Assembly: GCF_029962835.1 (NCBI RefSeq)
Contig: NC_080574.1
Location: 23,534,001-23,598,000 of the forward strand
Origin: Magnolia sinica
Lineage: Eukaryota > Streptophyta > Magnoliopsida > Magnoliales > Magnoliaceae
Direction of reading: 5' to 3'
Length of the DNA: 64,000 nt
The translations under genes and the position numbers were made by a program. The notes beneath the pieces were generated by a model, which worked only from the letters and a program-made list of their open reading frames with translations, was not told the DNA's origin and made no database searches. This document shows positions 35,393 through 49,003 of this stretch, piece by piece. Position 1 is the first letter of the stretch; the number at the start of each line of letters is the position of its first letter.

Positions 35393-38300
35393 TCAGTTGA
35401 TCTTACGGCAATTTAGCCGTACTTCTCCTTGACTACCTTCCTTAACACTGATCAGGCCCATCTTGACCATTGCCTGCCAGAAATCATAGAAGAACATGGC
35501 CTGGTTCATCGCATAACCGTCCACGATGCCTCTCGTTCTTCGGCTGACGTACAGCGTCTGATCAGAAGTGAGGAGCCCACCTGAAGATTGGAGTGCTCTG
35601 AAGTATTGGTTGTCGAAAGATGTGCTCGTAAAATCGAAGGGGGCCACAGTATCATCGCCTGCGCTACATTTTTTCGACAACGAGTCGGCGTAGGTCGAAT
35701 CGAGGGTCGGATCGGAGTTGGTCAGACGATCTTTGAAGGAGGCGCACCTGGCTACACCCAATGTATGTGCCCCTAGTGCACCAGAAGCAACACAAGAGTA
35801 AGGCTACAACCATCTCTAATTAGAGCTGTAAATGGGCCGGACCCAGTAAGCCCATTATAGTTGAGCTCATAATCTGGACCCAAACCCAACCCAGACCAAA
35901 GAATATCTTACATAAATGTATATTTATAATGGGAAATGATACTATAAGGTCGACCTCATGGGAACTTCACATGAGGTTGAGTTTTGTGGGCCTCACCGTG
36001 ATGCACGTCGGAAATCAACACCGTGCATTTGATGGGTCCCCTTTAGATTACGGGATATCCTAAAAATTAGCCATACACGGAACTTAGGTGAGCCATACCA
36101 TCTAAAATCATGTGAAATATACCTAAAATATATAAAAGCACTTGGTGGGGCCCACAAAGCTTTGACACCAGCTAGCTGGCTGGTGTTTGGGTCACTAGCC
36201 AAACCGTGTCCAACATGACCTGGCGCAAACGTGGGTCCCGCGGTGCTTTTTTGTCATAGGAAATTTGTGTCCGGTTACATGCATCAGGTTTGCACTAGGT
36301 GGGTCCCACTGTCACGAGCTTGAAGTTTTTAGGGATGAATTGACTTGTCGCAAAAAGTCTGAATTGTAGTTACATTGGGCCTCTCTCTCTATCCTGTATA
36401 TATGATGAGATAAAAGAAAACATAAAGAATAGTTGTTATTTTACCAGATAAAGCGACCATTTCTTGAACGGTGAGACCACGGTCAGCGAAGGTCCTGATG
36501 AGATCTGAGGTGTTGAAGAAGGGTGGAGGTAGGTTAATGGTGTCTTCTATTTTAGACCTTCTCCCATCTTTTCGTCCCTTTGGTATGTCATAAAACGGTC
36601 CCCCTGCCTGCAGGTCCAAGAGAATGTTATTATTTACAAGCTCCAGAAGAGTCATCCGGTGGTCCACTTTGAATTTTGGACCATGGCACGTCCGATGGTC
36701 CAGATCTTCTACTCGTGTGCCAATTGTAAGATAAAACATTTAATTTGCAGGAGTGTGAATTCCTATAACTCTTTGATTGTAAAAGACTATTAGATGGCCC
36801 TTGATTATAATAAATATATGTGATAGTCCATTACATTGCTCCTATCGGTGATTTGGGCTATTATTGGCTATCCCAAGCTAACACAAGAAAGGGCATGAAA
36901 CAATGAGAAGGAGATGGTGGTCTTTGGTCTTTCTCAAGTAACTAAAACAAGAAAATAAGAAATAAAATTTAAATATTTTATTGAATAATGTGTGTATCAT
37001 TTCTCAATTATACCACTAATAAAGAAAATCTAAACCTTAATTCAAAAGTTTCTAAAATAACAACTCTTTGAACACTTAATTTCTTAATTTGTTTATAAGT
37101 ATCCAAAAATCATAGTGTTAAACCAAATGGGTGTGTTTTCTGACAAAAATGGATGGGTTCGGCTTGTATAGAAGGCTGTTTGACCTTGGAAGCATTGTTA
37201 ATATCGATGGATCGGACGTTTTGTGCCAATGCCTAAATTAAAAGTTACAGCTAATTTATATTCCACACTATGAACGACAATACCTTGTTATCCGGAATAA
37301 ATTTCTTTGAACTAAATGTGCCTGTGGCTAGTTATGTCATGCCCTATATAGGATTAGGCTTAGTTCTAGCGAACTACTTTCGCTTTCGTTTAAACTTCTT
37401 TTGGTCCAGCCATGCAAAAAATGCATTTGTGGCATGTCCTACATCACAAGCCGATAAAAAAAGAAAGGCTGTGTACCATAACTTCTAACATGAATTTTAA
37501 CCTTTTCAACCCAATAAGTTAGAATAAGGCTAATATATTAAATGATGATAATGATGATGATGATGATGATGATAAGCATAAATTCGGGCCCAAGTGCGGC
37601 TCAACCGTGATCATCAAAGAGCACTGGATATGATAAATCCACAGTCAAATTCAAAAGTTGCAAAAGTGACCCGATAATCACAGCCATACAATTAAGGACA
37701 TGAGGGATGGAAAGCAAGGAATAAAAAATTGGACTTAGCTTACCATACATTCCTTATTTGAGTGGCGGCGATCAACAGATTAGGGTCATGTTGGAACCAT
37801 GTTAAGTCATATACAGGTTCACTGTCATCATAGGTGGGTCCAGCTAGGCCCCACGCACATTTGATGATCACAAGGAAATTTTTAATTGAAGTTGTATTAT
37901 TCCTACCCAAAGAACAGCATCCCTAGCAGCCATTGCCACAATATCTGCACATGAAACTACTCCTGGGCACTGATTCTCAATTGCCTGTTTGGCTTGATCG
38001 ATCACTTCATACCCACGTAAGATTATATTCGCAGGTGAGTCTTTCTCAGCTATATTACCCTTTGTAGAATCAATGAGGACCGACCCATCACAGCCCTACC
38101 ACCATGAAAATAAAAATACAATCTCAATATAAGAAACTTAGAATAATATGGATTTCCATCTAATCGAAAGATCAAAATTTTTGTTTGGATTGAAGGAAGA
38201 TATAAGAAAAGAAGGGAAGAAGAAATATATTTCATGTTGGACATTTCACTATATTTGGAAAGCAAAAGTAGTAGTAAATTCCACATAGCAATTATTATGT

Positions 38301-40282
38301 TTTTCTATGGTTAATTTCCCAACACAAAATATAGAATTAGATTCTCATTAGAATTGATTTCTTACATTTTCCATGTTCCTGATCAATTCAAGGTTTTTCC
38401 TACTTTAGATTATAGTTCCAGTAGTACTGTACTTTTCCAGGTTACGAAACAACCCCTAGTATTTTCATGTTGATGTAGAGCAGGTTGTGGACAGTTTCAT
38501 GGCCAAGTTGGATCAGAAAAGGCCCGGTCGACGACAGAAGTGATCCGGACCGTCGGACCTTAGATTGGGCGTATCTCGCAATCCGGAATGAGTTACCTGA
38601 CGTAAAATATATGATTTTGGGGTAGAACAAGCTACTTTAGCTAACCAACCCCGCTACGTCGGGTCGCATAGCCCGGAATTGCAAAAAACCCCTGGATCGA
38701 CGGTTGTTTCCCTGTTTTAATTCGTTTTTACTATAAATAGTAAGTTTTAGTTTGATTATAAATCTTCATCCGTTGGGCTTTAGGAGTTGCGCCCAACGTG
38801 AAAAGAGCTTAGAATAATTAGGAGAATGGTTTGGTGAAACCAAATAGAACACTTACTATTTTTGGCCAAAAACCTAGCGCACTAGTAGACATCACGGCCG
38901 TCTATAAATAATAAGTTTACTATTTATAGTAAGTCACGGATTCTAGGAGTTTGAGTTGTAGTTTGATTCCGATTTCTTTCCCATTGCTTGGTACCCCTAT
39001 TTAAAGGGTTGTGAACTCATTTTTATTGATTAATTAATCAATTTCGAATTTCTTAGAATTTATTTCTATTTTCTGCTTTCTTTCCTCATGGATTCGAGAA
39101 GTCTCTGTGAGGAGTCCAGAGAAGCTCCGTGGATTCGGAGTAGTTATCCTCATCACGTTCATCACTACATCACATGTCTATGCGTCAAAGATCAAATGCT
39201 TGCAACTTGGCTACAATATAAGAAAGATCCCGTCCATGCATGCGGGGTGCAAGTGAGTCGGGTTGAGAGGAACTGTAGACCCCAGCTGGTTAGTAATCAG
39301 GTCTAGATTTCAACTACATTAGTGTCTAGGAATGTGGAATGAGTCTGGGTTTGTCGGTCCAAGTAAGCTAGGTCCGAGTCTCAATCGGTCATAGACTAAG
39401 AAGATCCACGCACAACCCATTTATCTATGTTGAGGTCTAAGTTGGGTTGGTTTAATTTTTAATTCCTATTAGCATAGATTTCTTGTTAAGTGTCCAACAA
39501 CAAATTTTCTTCATGTGGCTTTTAGATTGTTGTCAATCTCCTTAATCTCTTGCTGTGAAGGGATTTTAAGCATCTTGATTGAAATGTTTTGGGTCTTGAT
39601 CAGGTCTAGTTTTGGAAAAATCCAAATCCAACCCATTTAAAAGCCGGTTTTGGGGTGACCTAGATAGGTCATCTTCGAGAGGTCCCACGTCCGAACCATT
39701 TGATAATCGTGCTATCTATATTTAGGAGGAATTGAGATAGAGGCTTGGACAATTGACAAATGAAGGAAATGTAAAAAAAAATAAAATTATTATCTCACAA
39801 TTACTTCTATGATAGTTTAATCTATCTATACTAATTAAGTTTGAGAACAACAATTAGTGAAAATATGGTAGAGAACAAAAACTATAACATCTTCAGTGAT
39901 TGTCACAAGTATTTCTCTATAGTGAATGGGCTAGAAATGCATTTTCAATCAATTAGCTACCTAAAGAAATGGTAATTAGACATGTAAAGCTAGTTTTTAT
40001 AAAACTAAATAAAGATACCACACAAAGAGAGAAAAATGGTAATTTATACTATGTTGTAGTTACCTCTACAAAGCAGTCATGGAAGTGCATCCTCAGGAGA
40101 GCCGCTGAAAGAGTGGGATCATTCTGCAAAGCTCCATTAACTATATTCCTCACCATCATTTCGGCAAAGGGGCAGCGCATGACATAATAGTCCATTGTTA
40201 GAGCATTTATGTGACAAAATTCAGTGCCACAAATTATCACCTCTATAAGAAAAGCCAACTTAAGCAAACGAGAAACAGCCAT
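35393..40282 (-). CDS. PRX47: Class III secretory peroxidase, close to peroxidase 47
   Basis: Haem peroxidase that uses H2O2 to oxidise phenolics in the cell wall; PRX47-type enzymes are linked to vessel lignification. Four exons: 40282-40064, 38095-37907, 36607-36445, 35772-35393; 316 residues, normal length, with the class III four-exon layout. Residues 1-28 form a hydrophobic signal peptide. Distal site RMHFHDCF gives Arg64, Phe67 and His68; the Ca site motif [11 protein letters not shown] follows. [18 protein letters not shown] is at 117-134. The proximal motif [11 protein letters not shown] carries His193 (its Gly split by intron 3). Eight Cys (37, 70, 75, 116, 122, 200, 226, 312) match the four class III disulfides. 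[23 protein letters not shown] and the NCRKIN end match PRX47 as I recall it. No break is seen. Confidence 0.93.
35800..36230. repeat. hAT-like end and MITE fragments in peroxidase intron 3
   Basis: TAGAGCTGTAAATGGGCC at 35820 resembles a hAT left end, without a visible partner. From about 35975 to 36200 there is a TGTGGGCCTCACCGTGATGC to TGGTGGGGCCCACAAAGC element ending in GACACCAGCTAGCTGGC, a motif shared with the element at 52819-53294. Confidence 0.45.
37542..37574. repeat. (GAT)n run
   Basis: GATGATAATGATGATGATGA-type run in peroxidase intron 2; may be the residual tail of an RTE-type LINE. Confidence 0.8.
38471..39150 (+). mobile_element. LTR-like repeat family A, copy 2 (fossil)
   Basis: Begins TGATGTAGAGCAGGTTGTGG and ends near GGATTCGGAGTAGTTATCC. 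It has two ATAAATAGTAAG-type stretches, GAGTTGCGCCCAACGTG, and CCTATTTAAAGGGTTGTGAAC as a promoter-like segment. It lies in peroxidase intron 1. Longer at its 3' side than the copies at 54010 and 55792. Confidence 0.55.
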
Positions 40283-40600
40283 CGCCTCTAAGTTTAGAGG
40301 CGATTTTAGCAATTAAAGATAAAAACCAACAAAAAATTATACACTTGCTAAACCCCAAGAAAGGGAGAAAAAAGATGGTGAACTGGCTATCTAAGCCCTG
40401 GAAACTATGAAAAACAAGACATTATTTCTGAGCAAAAAAGAAAACAGAGGAAACAGAGAGTTTTGAGAGAAAAGAAGGTGAAGAGTATATATGGTAACGA
40501 TGGTGAAAACGAGAGTGAGGGGAGTGTATATATAATTGCAATATGATTGCATTTGATACAGGAACTTCATCAGCACATGAGGGAATCCATATAAACTAAT
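40283..40600 (-). promoter_or_regulatory. Peroxidase 5' region with TATA-like boxes
   Basis: On the minus strand upstream of the ATG at 40282 lie TATATATAC near 40530 and ATATATACTC near 40490, followed by a pyrimidine-rich leader (CTTCTTTTCTCTC) at about 40465-40480. Either box could set transcription; the leader would be about 170-220 bases. Confidence 0.4.
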
Positions 40601-41169
40601 GGAGGTGAGGATTCTAGCAACAAATCTATTTTAGAAAATTGTTAAAATGAAAGAAAAAGTGAAAAGCATTTAGATAGTGCAATGTCACTTTCTCTACCCA
40701 ACTCATGTAGCTAGTATAATCCTATATATATTAATGTATGGGTGCCCTCGTGCATGTATGATACTGTGGCAGAGTTTGACTCTTGGTACGCATGCAGTAA
40801 TGAATAGTACAGTACTAATTAAGCATACAAGTCACTCAAATTGGACCGTCCAACTTAGAATGTGGGCCTTGCAATGATCAAGGAAGAGATATAACACAGC
40901 ATTAGAAAAGTTACTAATGGTACTTCAACTTCTGAACCCTTAAAAAATAAAAAATAAAAGCGATAGTGGAAGTTAATGAAGTGGGAGTACTGCAACTGGT
41001 GTCATCGTCCGCATGTACTGACATGCACTCTCCCGACATCTCATCTCCTTCTTTTCTAAAAGTGGAGAGAGAGAGATAGAGAGAGTTGTATTATAGAATC
41101 TAAGCAAGTTGACGTTTTATGTAGACTATGCAGACTCTGGTGGACTGCCACCTTCTCAGTGCAGTGGAA

Positions 41170-41560
41170 GTGGATTGTGTACTGAGTAAACACTGTGAGT
41201 CCTATGTGTCTTATCCACACCGATTCATCTGTTTTTATAGCTCATTTTAAGTCATGGGCCTAAACTTGAAGTATATGCACAGCTTAAGTGGACCAAACTA
41301 CAGGAAACAGTGGGGATAGTGACATCCACAGTTGAATCCTTCCTAAGGCCTACAATGATGTTTATTTGTCATCCAACCTGTTCAGAGGGTCATAAAGATA
41401 TGGATGAAGGTAAAACACAAATATCAATTTGATCCAAAACTTCTATGCACCCCAACAGGTTTTCAATGGTGAATATTCAATTCACACTTTTTTCCTATGA
41501 CGTGGTCTGTTTAAGCATTAGACAAATGAGCTGTTAAAATGGATGAGTAGAGTGCATAAG
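41170..41560. mobile_element. GTGGACC-type MITE, diverged
   Basis: Contains AGTGGACCAAACTACAGGAAACAG, TGATGTTTATTTGTCATCC, AACACAAATATCAATTTGATC and the reverse-order phrases, the same order as the element at 10194-10734, but the ends are worn. Confidence 0.5.
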
Positions 41561-43301
41561 ACAAAAACATCAGAGTGGGTAAAGCAATTTGAGTTACTGG
41601 TTCCAGTCCTTGCCCGAGTGCTAGACTCTGAGGAGCTTCAACAGGAGGTCTTGGCTTTGAAACCCATTGGTGGTGAAATCGCACTACGGCGTAAGTGGGC
41701 GTGTGTTAAAAATAGAAAAGAAAAAAGAAAAGCAATTTGAGTTACTCGATAAGGAATCTTCTCACACTGCAGTGAGGTTTGCTCGATTGCATGGTGACTT
41801 AATAAAAACGTACCATATGTGGGATCTAAGCCTTTGAATCTGAGTCATCTTCCCATCATCCAAACCATTTATGCAATGAGTCTTACTCTATTTTATAGAA
41901 AGTCAACAAATAAAAGCTCTCAATTGAATTATTTCAGCCTCTTGATAGGTTGGCCTGTTTACTTCGAACATGAACGGTTGTAATAAACTCTATACAATCA
42001 ACCGGTTGCAAGATTAATCTTGGAGTCTTCTAAGGACATCTCCCAGCTTAGGGAGCCTTATCAAATAAATGGTTCGGGTCATTGAAAGAAACCCAAATCT
42101 AATTTCTAGAGTCCCGATGACATCACTTATTGCAATACACTGATGTATTCCACTTGCGAAATGACAAGGCCCAATTTCAAAGTCTTCGTAAACAGAAAAC
42201 ACTGGTGTATCCCACTTGCTGGGTTTATTTTATATATTGTGGGCCAAACCACTTAAAGTACATAAAACCCACTCAGTTCATCAGCTGGATCACACCTTAG
42301 GACATGATCTGAAAAATCAGACTGATTTAACACTCAGGTTAGCCGCCTAGAGAACTCATACCTAAAATTTAAACTCCCATGACAAGGCCTACTTGAGATT
42401 TTAAATATAGTGATTTTTAGCTATATAAGATGAATGGATTTGATGGTATATAAAGATGAGTCAGGTCTTGACAAGATTCGTTGAGTCAGCTCAAAAGCTC
42501 AGTCGACTCAGTGCGACTCGGAAAGTGCACTAAAATCTTATTATGTACCCCTGATTGAGCGCATGTGATGCAAAAGAGGCCATATCTTCTACATGACATA
42601 AGAAAGTATTGATCGTGGCCGTCCATCTATTTTTCCCTACCATGGATGCCGCCTTGTTTTATAAATCATATCAATTAGACAATCCCATCCATTACACCAC
42701 TAGATGGACGGTCAGGAATTATCCGTCCACAGAGTGAAGATGAAAGATTCAAGCACTTGCTGTGTCATGTCACAATAGAAGTGGACCACTTAAGAGCATG
42801 AGTGGAATACCTGGTTGTAAGCGCATTATCGACTGCGAGGATCCAACATTCTTCACACTCATGTTACTGTAATTAGAAACTGGCTCTGCATAGATGTCAA
42901 CGCGACAGATCAGACTGTTGATATGGTGGGGCATCATGTGATTTGATAGCTATGAACACCACGTCGCTGATTGGATAGCTGGCATTTACTGCCTGTGAAT
43001 GTGGTAATCCACCAATCAGTGGCTCTGAGCATCCTGCAAAAGTGGCACGTTTGCAAGAGAAATGTGCTGACGTGTACACGCAACTTCGGTATTATGTGTA
43101 TCTTCCAGTTTCCCACCATGATCGAGCACCATGTGTGATGTTTCCTCAGTGGAAGTGTGTTCATGATGAGCGCCATGCTTGAGGGAAAAAGTGTTTTGGT
43201 GTGGATGTGACCATTGGGACTACAAAAAGGTTGTGTGGACCCTCAAATACCATGGTCAATGAGTATACTCTCTGTAGCTAGGATTAATAGTCAGTTAAGA
43301 T

Positions 43302-43886
43302 TATCCGACTGAATGGGTGAGTCGGTCCCAACCGAGTAGGCTTTGCCTAATTTGAACTCAAACTAGGTCGAGTTCGAGTTACCCAGTAACTCGACTTGAC
43401 TCAACCTGAAACTCAATCCGATTAGACTCGAGTTGATCCGAAAATTAACTCAAGTTTGCGTATATAATAATAATATAATAATAATAATAATTTATATCAT
43501 CTCTAACCCTACCGGCTGTACCCATCCTTGACCCGATCTCAAACTCTCTCTCCCTCCCTCATCCTCCTCATCTTCCAAGCCTAACAACCACCCACCACCA
43601 TCACACTCCCCCTCCTCCTCCTTCTCCTCCTCTCTCTCCTCTCCAATCTCACCGTTGGTCTCTCCTTCCCTCATCTCTTAATCTGACTTAGTGCCAACTC
43701 GACACCCGACTACTTCTGACCAGATCAGACTCAGTCCGGATCAGTCCAGGCCAGATCAGACTCTGATCAAGTCAGGCATGCTGGACTCAATATCAAGTTA
43801 GATCGAGTTCAGTTCAGGCCTATTTGAAAACTGGATTGAGTCAAGTTAGCCCTAACTCGGTCCGACTCGATTTAATGCCCAACTCT
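43302..43886. mobile_element. GAGTCG-rich element with 9-bp TSD
   Basis: AGTTAAGAT flanks both sides (43293-43301 and 43887-43895). Interior: GAGTCGG and TCGAGTT words on both arms, an AATAAT run at 43465-43490 and a CTCTCTCCC-rich middle. The right end, reversed, reads AGAGTTGGGCATTAAATCGAG. A 9-bp TSD fits a Mutator-like non-autonomous element; the TIRs match poorly. Confidence 0.6.
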
Positions 43887-44024
43887 AGTTAAGATCAACC
43901 CCAGGGCATGTTTGGATACTAGAAAAAAACAATGGGACATTTCCAACTTGTTTGGTTTTGCCCACTTTATTGATGTAATTCAAAGTAAAAAAAAAAAAAA
44001 AGTCATCATTATCATTGAGGGTGT

Positions 44025-45300
44025 TTATTTAAGTTGTGTTTGATTTTTCATTTCCCATGTAAATATCACATTATTATTATTTGTTGTTATTTGAAAGCTG
44101 ATGAATATTTTCACCTCAAAAAAGTCTAAAAAGGACCGACTTAAAATTTTGGGCCCCACCATAATGCATGTATGTGACATATTCACATTGTTCATTAGTT
44201 TTATCAAAACATTTTAGAGCATGAGCCAAAAAATGAGGCAAATCCAAAGCTCAAGCGGCCCTCGCCACAACAAGCAAACATTAGTAGTAAAACATCCACT
44301 GTTAAACAAAAAAAAAAAAAAAAATCTTCATAAGGCCCACAAGATTGTTTATTTTTCATTTAACCTGTTCATAACGTCACACAAACATAGATAAAGGGAT
44401 TACACAAATATCAAATTGGTCCAAAACTTTTGGGGAACCAAGAAATTTTTAACAGTGGGCCTTCAATTCCCACTATTTCTTGTTGTGTAGCATTGGATCT
44501 ACTTCAATTTTGGGCTCATGCCCTAAAATTAGCTGTAGAACATATGAATGGCATGGATAGGCCACATATATCATAGTGGGCTCCACATGAAATTTAAACA
44601 TCATTTTTAGCAATAAAAAGTAAACTTTCATGGTCCACATTGAAAATTGTGTGGGAATTACATCATTAATTAATTATTACCTATTTATGAGGATTTACAA
44701 ATGTAAATAAAAAATAAATAGCCCTTAAAGGCCCGTTTAATTTTTCAAATTCATTGTAAATGCCATGTAAATACCTACTTATTTATTACAATTTCACCTT
44801 GTTTGGAAATATGCAGGTACTTTTGCTTAGAAAAACGGTCCAAAAGGGTTAACTTAAATTTGTGGTCCCCACCATGATATATATGACATATCCCTGCTGT
44901 CCACCCGCTTTACCATGACATTTGAGGCATGAGCCGAAAAATGAAGCAGATCCAACATTGAAGTGGCCCACACCAAAGTAAATAGTGTCCCCAAAATTTT
45001 TTTAACAGTGGGTGTTCGATTCCCTTTTTTCTGTGGTGTGGTCCACTTGAACTTTAAATCTAACTCATTTTTTGACTCATACCCTAAATTCAGTTGGCAT
45101 AACAGATGGACGGTGTGGATAATCCACATACATCATGGTGGGCTCCACAAATATTTAGCAGCATCCTCCATTTTAATATTGAAAAAAGTAAGAGTCAAAT
45201 CATTTCTAAACAATGATGTGATAATTGCACATGTAAATAATTATTACCTATTTATAATGTAATTACGTTTACTTAAAAAAACCAAAAAGGCTCTAAGAGA
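44025..45300. mobile_element. Two adjacent AT-ended elements with GGCCCCACCAT core
   Basis: Core 1 (about 44145-44600) and core 2 (about 44850-45165) have the same order: GGGCCCCACCATAATGCATG or GTCCCCACCATGATATATG, ATGAGGCAAATCC, then inverted GGATCTACTTCAATTTTGGGC and ATCATAGTGGGCTCCAC. Both are bordered by TGTAAAT / ATTTACA-rich flanks. Non-coding. They appear to be related elements inserted side by side. Confidence 0.55.
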
Positions 45301-45849
45301 AAATCATAGTACAAAACTTGAGATCAAATACACTTGTAAAGCAAATATGTAAAGAAAATTGTAATAATTATATTTTCATACTTAAAATTATCATTTTTTT
45401 TACAATGATACTATGTAAAAGAAACAATTAATGGTAGAATGTTGTTGCAATCAAGTGTAATTAATGTCACCACACAATTACAATGGTAAGTAATCATTAC
45501 CTATTTCTAACATGGTAATTGGAAAAACAAACACCTCCTGGAGAAGATAGAAAAAGTTTTCCATTAATATGATTTTTTATGTTGTTTGAATAATAAAGAA
45601 AAAGATAGATTTCACATAGCGGTGTTAGCCTTTTCTATAGTTTGGATTCCCAAGCATAAAATACAAGATAACAATTATAAGTAGAATATAAAATTTATAC
45701 TTACTATTCAAATAAAACTCCTAAAATGAAATTCAATTTTTCATAATCCATTGAAAATTAATTATTACATAACAATTGAGATTCCCAATCTCCCTCTAGG
45801 GATTTATCCACTCTAAACATACCTTTATTAAAATTTCATCATAGATGCT

Positions 45850-46066
45850 ATGTACACGAGCCAAGCTGGTTCGATTTAGCTCGGCTTGACTTGGCTTGAA
45901 CGACGACTTGAGGGGAGCAAAGCTTCATATGACTCAGCTCGTTTTGAAAATGAGCCGAGTTCGATCATCGGCTCGAGCTCGGCTCAACTCAAATATATAT
46001 ATATATAATATTAAAAAATAAAAAAGTTAAAGATTAAGCCATATCATACCTATCCGTCCCTTTCTT

Positions 46067-46122
<56 letters not shown>

Positions 46123-46370
46123 GTTGGGTCAGGTTGCTGAGTTGAGTTGAGTGTAGGTTGAGTGCTAGGTTAGGTCGGGTTGGGAGTAGGCTCGACTCGA
46201 CTCAAGGTAAGCTTGCGTTGACTCGATCTACTAGCTTGTTTCGAGCTTAACTTAAAAGGTTTGGCAAACAAGCAAAGCTCCAATGGTAAGCTCGTGAAGA
46301 GCATGGACGAGTTAAGCCAAGCTTAGCCCATCTTGACTCGACTCAGCTCAATATATAGTCCTAATGTACA
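45850..46370. mobile_element. GAGCTCGG-rich element with (TA)n core
   Basis: TATGTACACGAGCCAAGC at about 45850 and GTCCTAATGTACATGTG at about 46360 may be its ends; the arms are GAGCTCGGCT and AGCCGAG words like the element at 28724. A (TA)n microsatellite occupies 46070-46119. Confidence 0.4.
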
Positions 46371-46379
46371 TGTGGCAAA

Positions 46380-46800
46380 CCAAATCATGATAGAAATAGA
46401 AATAAATGTATTTAACAGAACTAAGGAACAACACCAATATGCAATGGAGAACAACAGCTGCACGCGTTGGAAAGAGTAAATGGGTTCATGTTTAAGGTTC
46501 TAAACGGGAAAGGGAATAGCTAAAAAGATGTGATGAAGGTGGTAAAAAATGATCTATTATTTAATTACGTACTGATATGTCCTTAATAGGGTGGAACGGT
46601 GAAACAAGATTTGTGTAGCTAACTCCAATTGATTGGCATAAGGCTTAGATGATAATGCTGCTTCTGTGCTGCTGCTATGTGTGACAGGAGTGTAACATGG
46701 GTTTTGATGTAATAGAAGGCCCGGCATCATAGCTATCATGTGCCGCCTTATCCCCAAGTCAGATGGCAAATTGCGATCGGTCTAATTTAGTAGGTAGGGT
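46380..46800 (+). mobile_element. RTE-type LINE 3' tail fragment
   Basis: Carries the same C-terminal and 3' phrases as the copies at 27300-27640 and 33000-33350: GGTTCTAAACGGGAAAGGG, then GGTGGTAAAAAATGATC and ATTGGCATAAGGCTTAGATG. Heavily decayed. Confidence 0.5.
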
Positions 46801-47219
46801 ACATTGGACATGCTATAAACCAAAACAAAAGAGAGTACACTCACCGAGTGAGCACCACATCTATTTTATTTTATTTTTGGAAGGAAAGTACTTTCTAGAA
46901 GCAGATTCTGTCTACATATCCTTAATGACATAGCCCTATGAAAAGAGTTCACAGGCAAAATTACCATTCCTTATAAAGCAATCGGCATATGGCAAATTCT
47001 CTATAATCCGATGAACATAAAGATCATCATTAATCGATGATTAGAGTATTGAAAAAATACAGAAACATTCCTTCAGCATTTCATTTTTTTAAAAAGTCTT
47101 TTTTATCATATAAATGTGATCAGTTTGATCACTGGACCAGTATTATTAATTGTAAAAATATTATTTATGAAATTTTACAAAAAAAAAACTATCTAATTAA
47201 TATAAAATTTATATTTCGG

Positions 47220-48260
47220 TACCTTTAGGTTGGATCTGACCGCGAGCAATTGGATCAGCTGTTTGGGTGGGCCCCACAGTGATGTTTATTTAAAATCCAC
47301 CATGATCACCTCAGGTTAAGTCAAGGGCCCAAACATCACCCTTATTGTGATTCAAGTAGACCACATGATTGAAAACAGTATACATATCATTAATAGCCTT
47401 CAATATGTTTTCCTTTGTATGGTCCACTTGAATCACAGATGAACCTTATTTTTAAGCCTCCAGCCTAAATTTTGATGTGGCATCTAATGCTTGTAATAAA
47501 TTTTATATAATTGAGCTTTGTAAGAATTAAGAGTGGACGAATCTTTGGCATGTTTTGTTTGGTGTGGACCACTTAGTCACATGTGAGTGGTTTTTTTTTT
47601 TTTTTTTTTAATGTGCCTAAATTGAGATTAAGCATCTAATAATTGGAATAGATTTCCTGTACACATTATATGGTGGGCCCACTGCAAAAAATAAAGTCCC
47701 GTCCTCTCTCTCCAACTGTCTCAAGAGGTTACTTAAAAAATTAAAAAGGAAATTATATTATATTTGTTTGATTTTGACAGGATCCATTATGATGTTTCCG
47801 TAAGATTTACTTTGTCCGTTATTTATTTAGTTCCATATTAGGCTTAAAGACCAAAAATAAAAAATAAAAAATCAAGCTACCCTGTGATTCCAGTGGATCA
47901 CACCAAAAAAGATAGCTGGGAGAGAGGTGTCCAACCTTGATTTTTATGGCGCTTACCGTGATAATTATATACAATTCACTCCAATTATTATATTTCATAC
48001 AAAATATTAGGCTGGTGGTCTAAATTTCATAGCCCACTATGATAATTATATACAATCCATTCCAACTATTAGATTTCACATAAAATTTTAGGCCTATAGA
48101 CAAAAAATCATATGCATTTGTAATTCACCGTGGGCTACATTAATGGAAACAGCTTGGAGGGTGAGTATCACTATACACCATTTCCAATCATATGGTCCAC
48201 CTGAATTGCAAATAAAGATAGATTTTGGGCCCTTGATCTAACATGGGTCACGTACCTACT
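47220..48260. repeat. GTGGGCCCCAC / GGTCCACTTGAATC repeat block with a local tandem duplication
   Basis: Alternating sense and inverse phrases (GATTCAAGTAGACCACATG and GGTCCACTTGAATCACAG) mark diverged foldback elements. Within it, an 80-bp unit is duplicated in tandem: GTGATAATTATATACAATTC at 47958 and ATGATAATTATATACAATCC at 48036. Confidence 0.5.
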
Positions 48261-48765
48261 AGTGCAGGTGGATTTTACATAACCTGACCCACCGACCCAT
48301 TTGCTGGTACCGCAACCATGACAAAGGTCATGGAACGATAATTAGACTGATTGATTGATGAGGTAGCCCAAATGGATGGAATTTCAGGCCCGTTGGAAAA
48401 TTGAGTGGGCCATGATCTCATATTTAATTCTTTCCATTAGTTTGTCCAGAGAAAGAAAAACACTTGTGTCAAAAAATACATTTTTAGTGGCATCCAAACG
48501 CACCCCTACTATTATCGAGCTCACGTCAGGATCGATCTTGGCTCAATATTGGTTGGTTTGGCTCATTAATCAGGGCCAGGCCTTGATATTTGGCCCAAGG
48601 GTTAAACAGGCCAGTTGGCTGTTGATGGGCCTGTCCTCCCTGTTTCAAAAGCTCAGCCCAAATCAGTCCTGAGGAGGAACGGCATATGCGGACTAGATCA
48701 AAACCGTTCATTTGATAGGTAAAACAGTAAAGTTGCCCATTGTATGATTAACTGTTTGAAAAATC

Positions 48766-49003
48766 CTAAAGTGGGATCTACAGTTTGGTAATCCAAACCA
48801 TTGATTGGTTGCTCGCCACGTTTGATGGACCGCTCCCCAAAAATATTTCCGATTTAATTTTTATCTATTCGACGTGGATCATGTCTTATTTATTTATTTT
48901 GTCTTTTCTTGACAGTTTGAGCTCCAAATCAAAACGTTTTAGATTCTCTAAAGTGAAGAGATCGCCAATGGTCTGGATTACTAAACCATGGGGCCCACTT
49001 GTG
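48766..49003. mobile_element. Foldback element related to 18884-19170
   Basis: Left arm AAGTGGGATCTACAGTTTGG plus TAATCCAAACCATTGATTGG; right arm reversed AAGTGGGCCCCATGGTTTAG plus TAATCCAGACCATTGGCGA. Non-coding. Confidence 0.6.

Noticed and set aside
37542-37574. CRISPR-like or regular spaced repeats
   Set aside because: Short (GAT)n run only; no spaced direct repeats anywhere in the window, and a plant nuclear region is not expected to have them.
43492-43674. Glu-rich 60-codon minus frame
   Set aside because: Comes from a CT-rich tract inside the element at 43302-43886.
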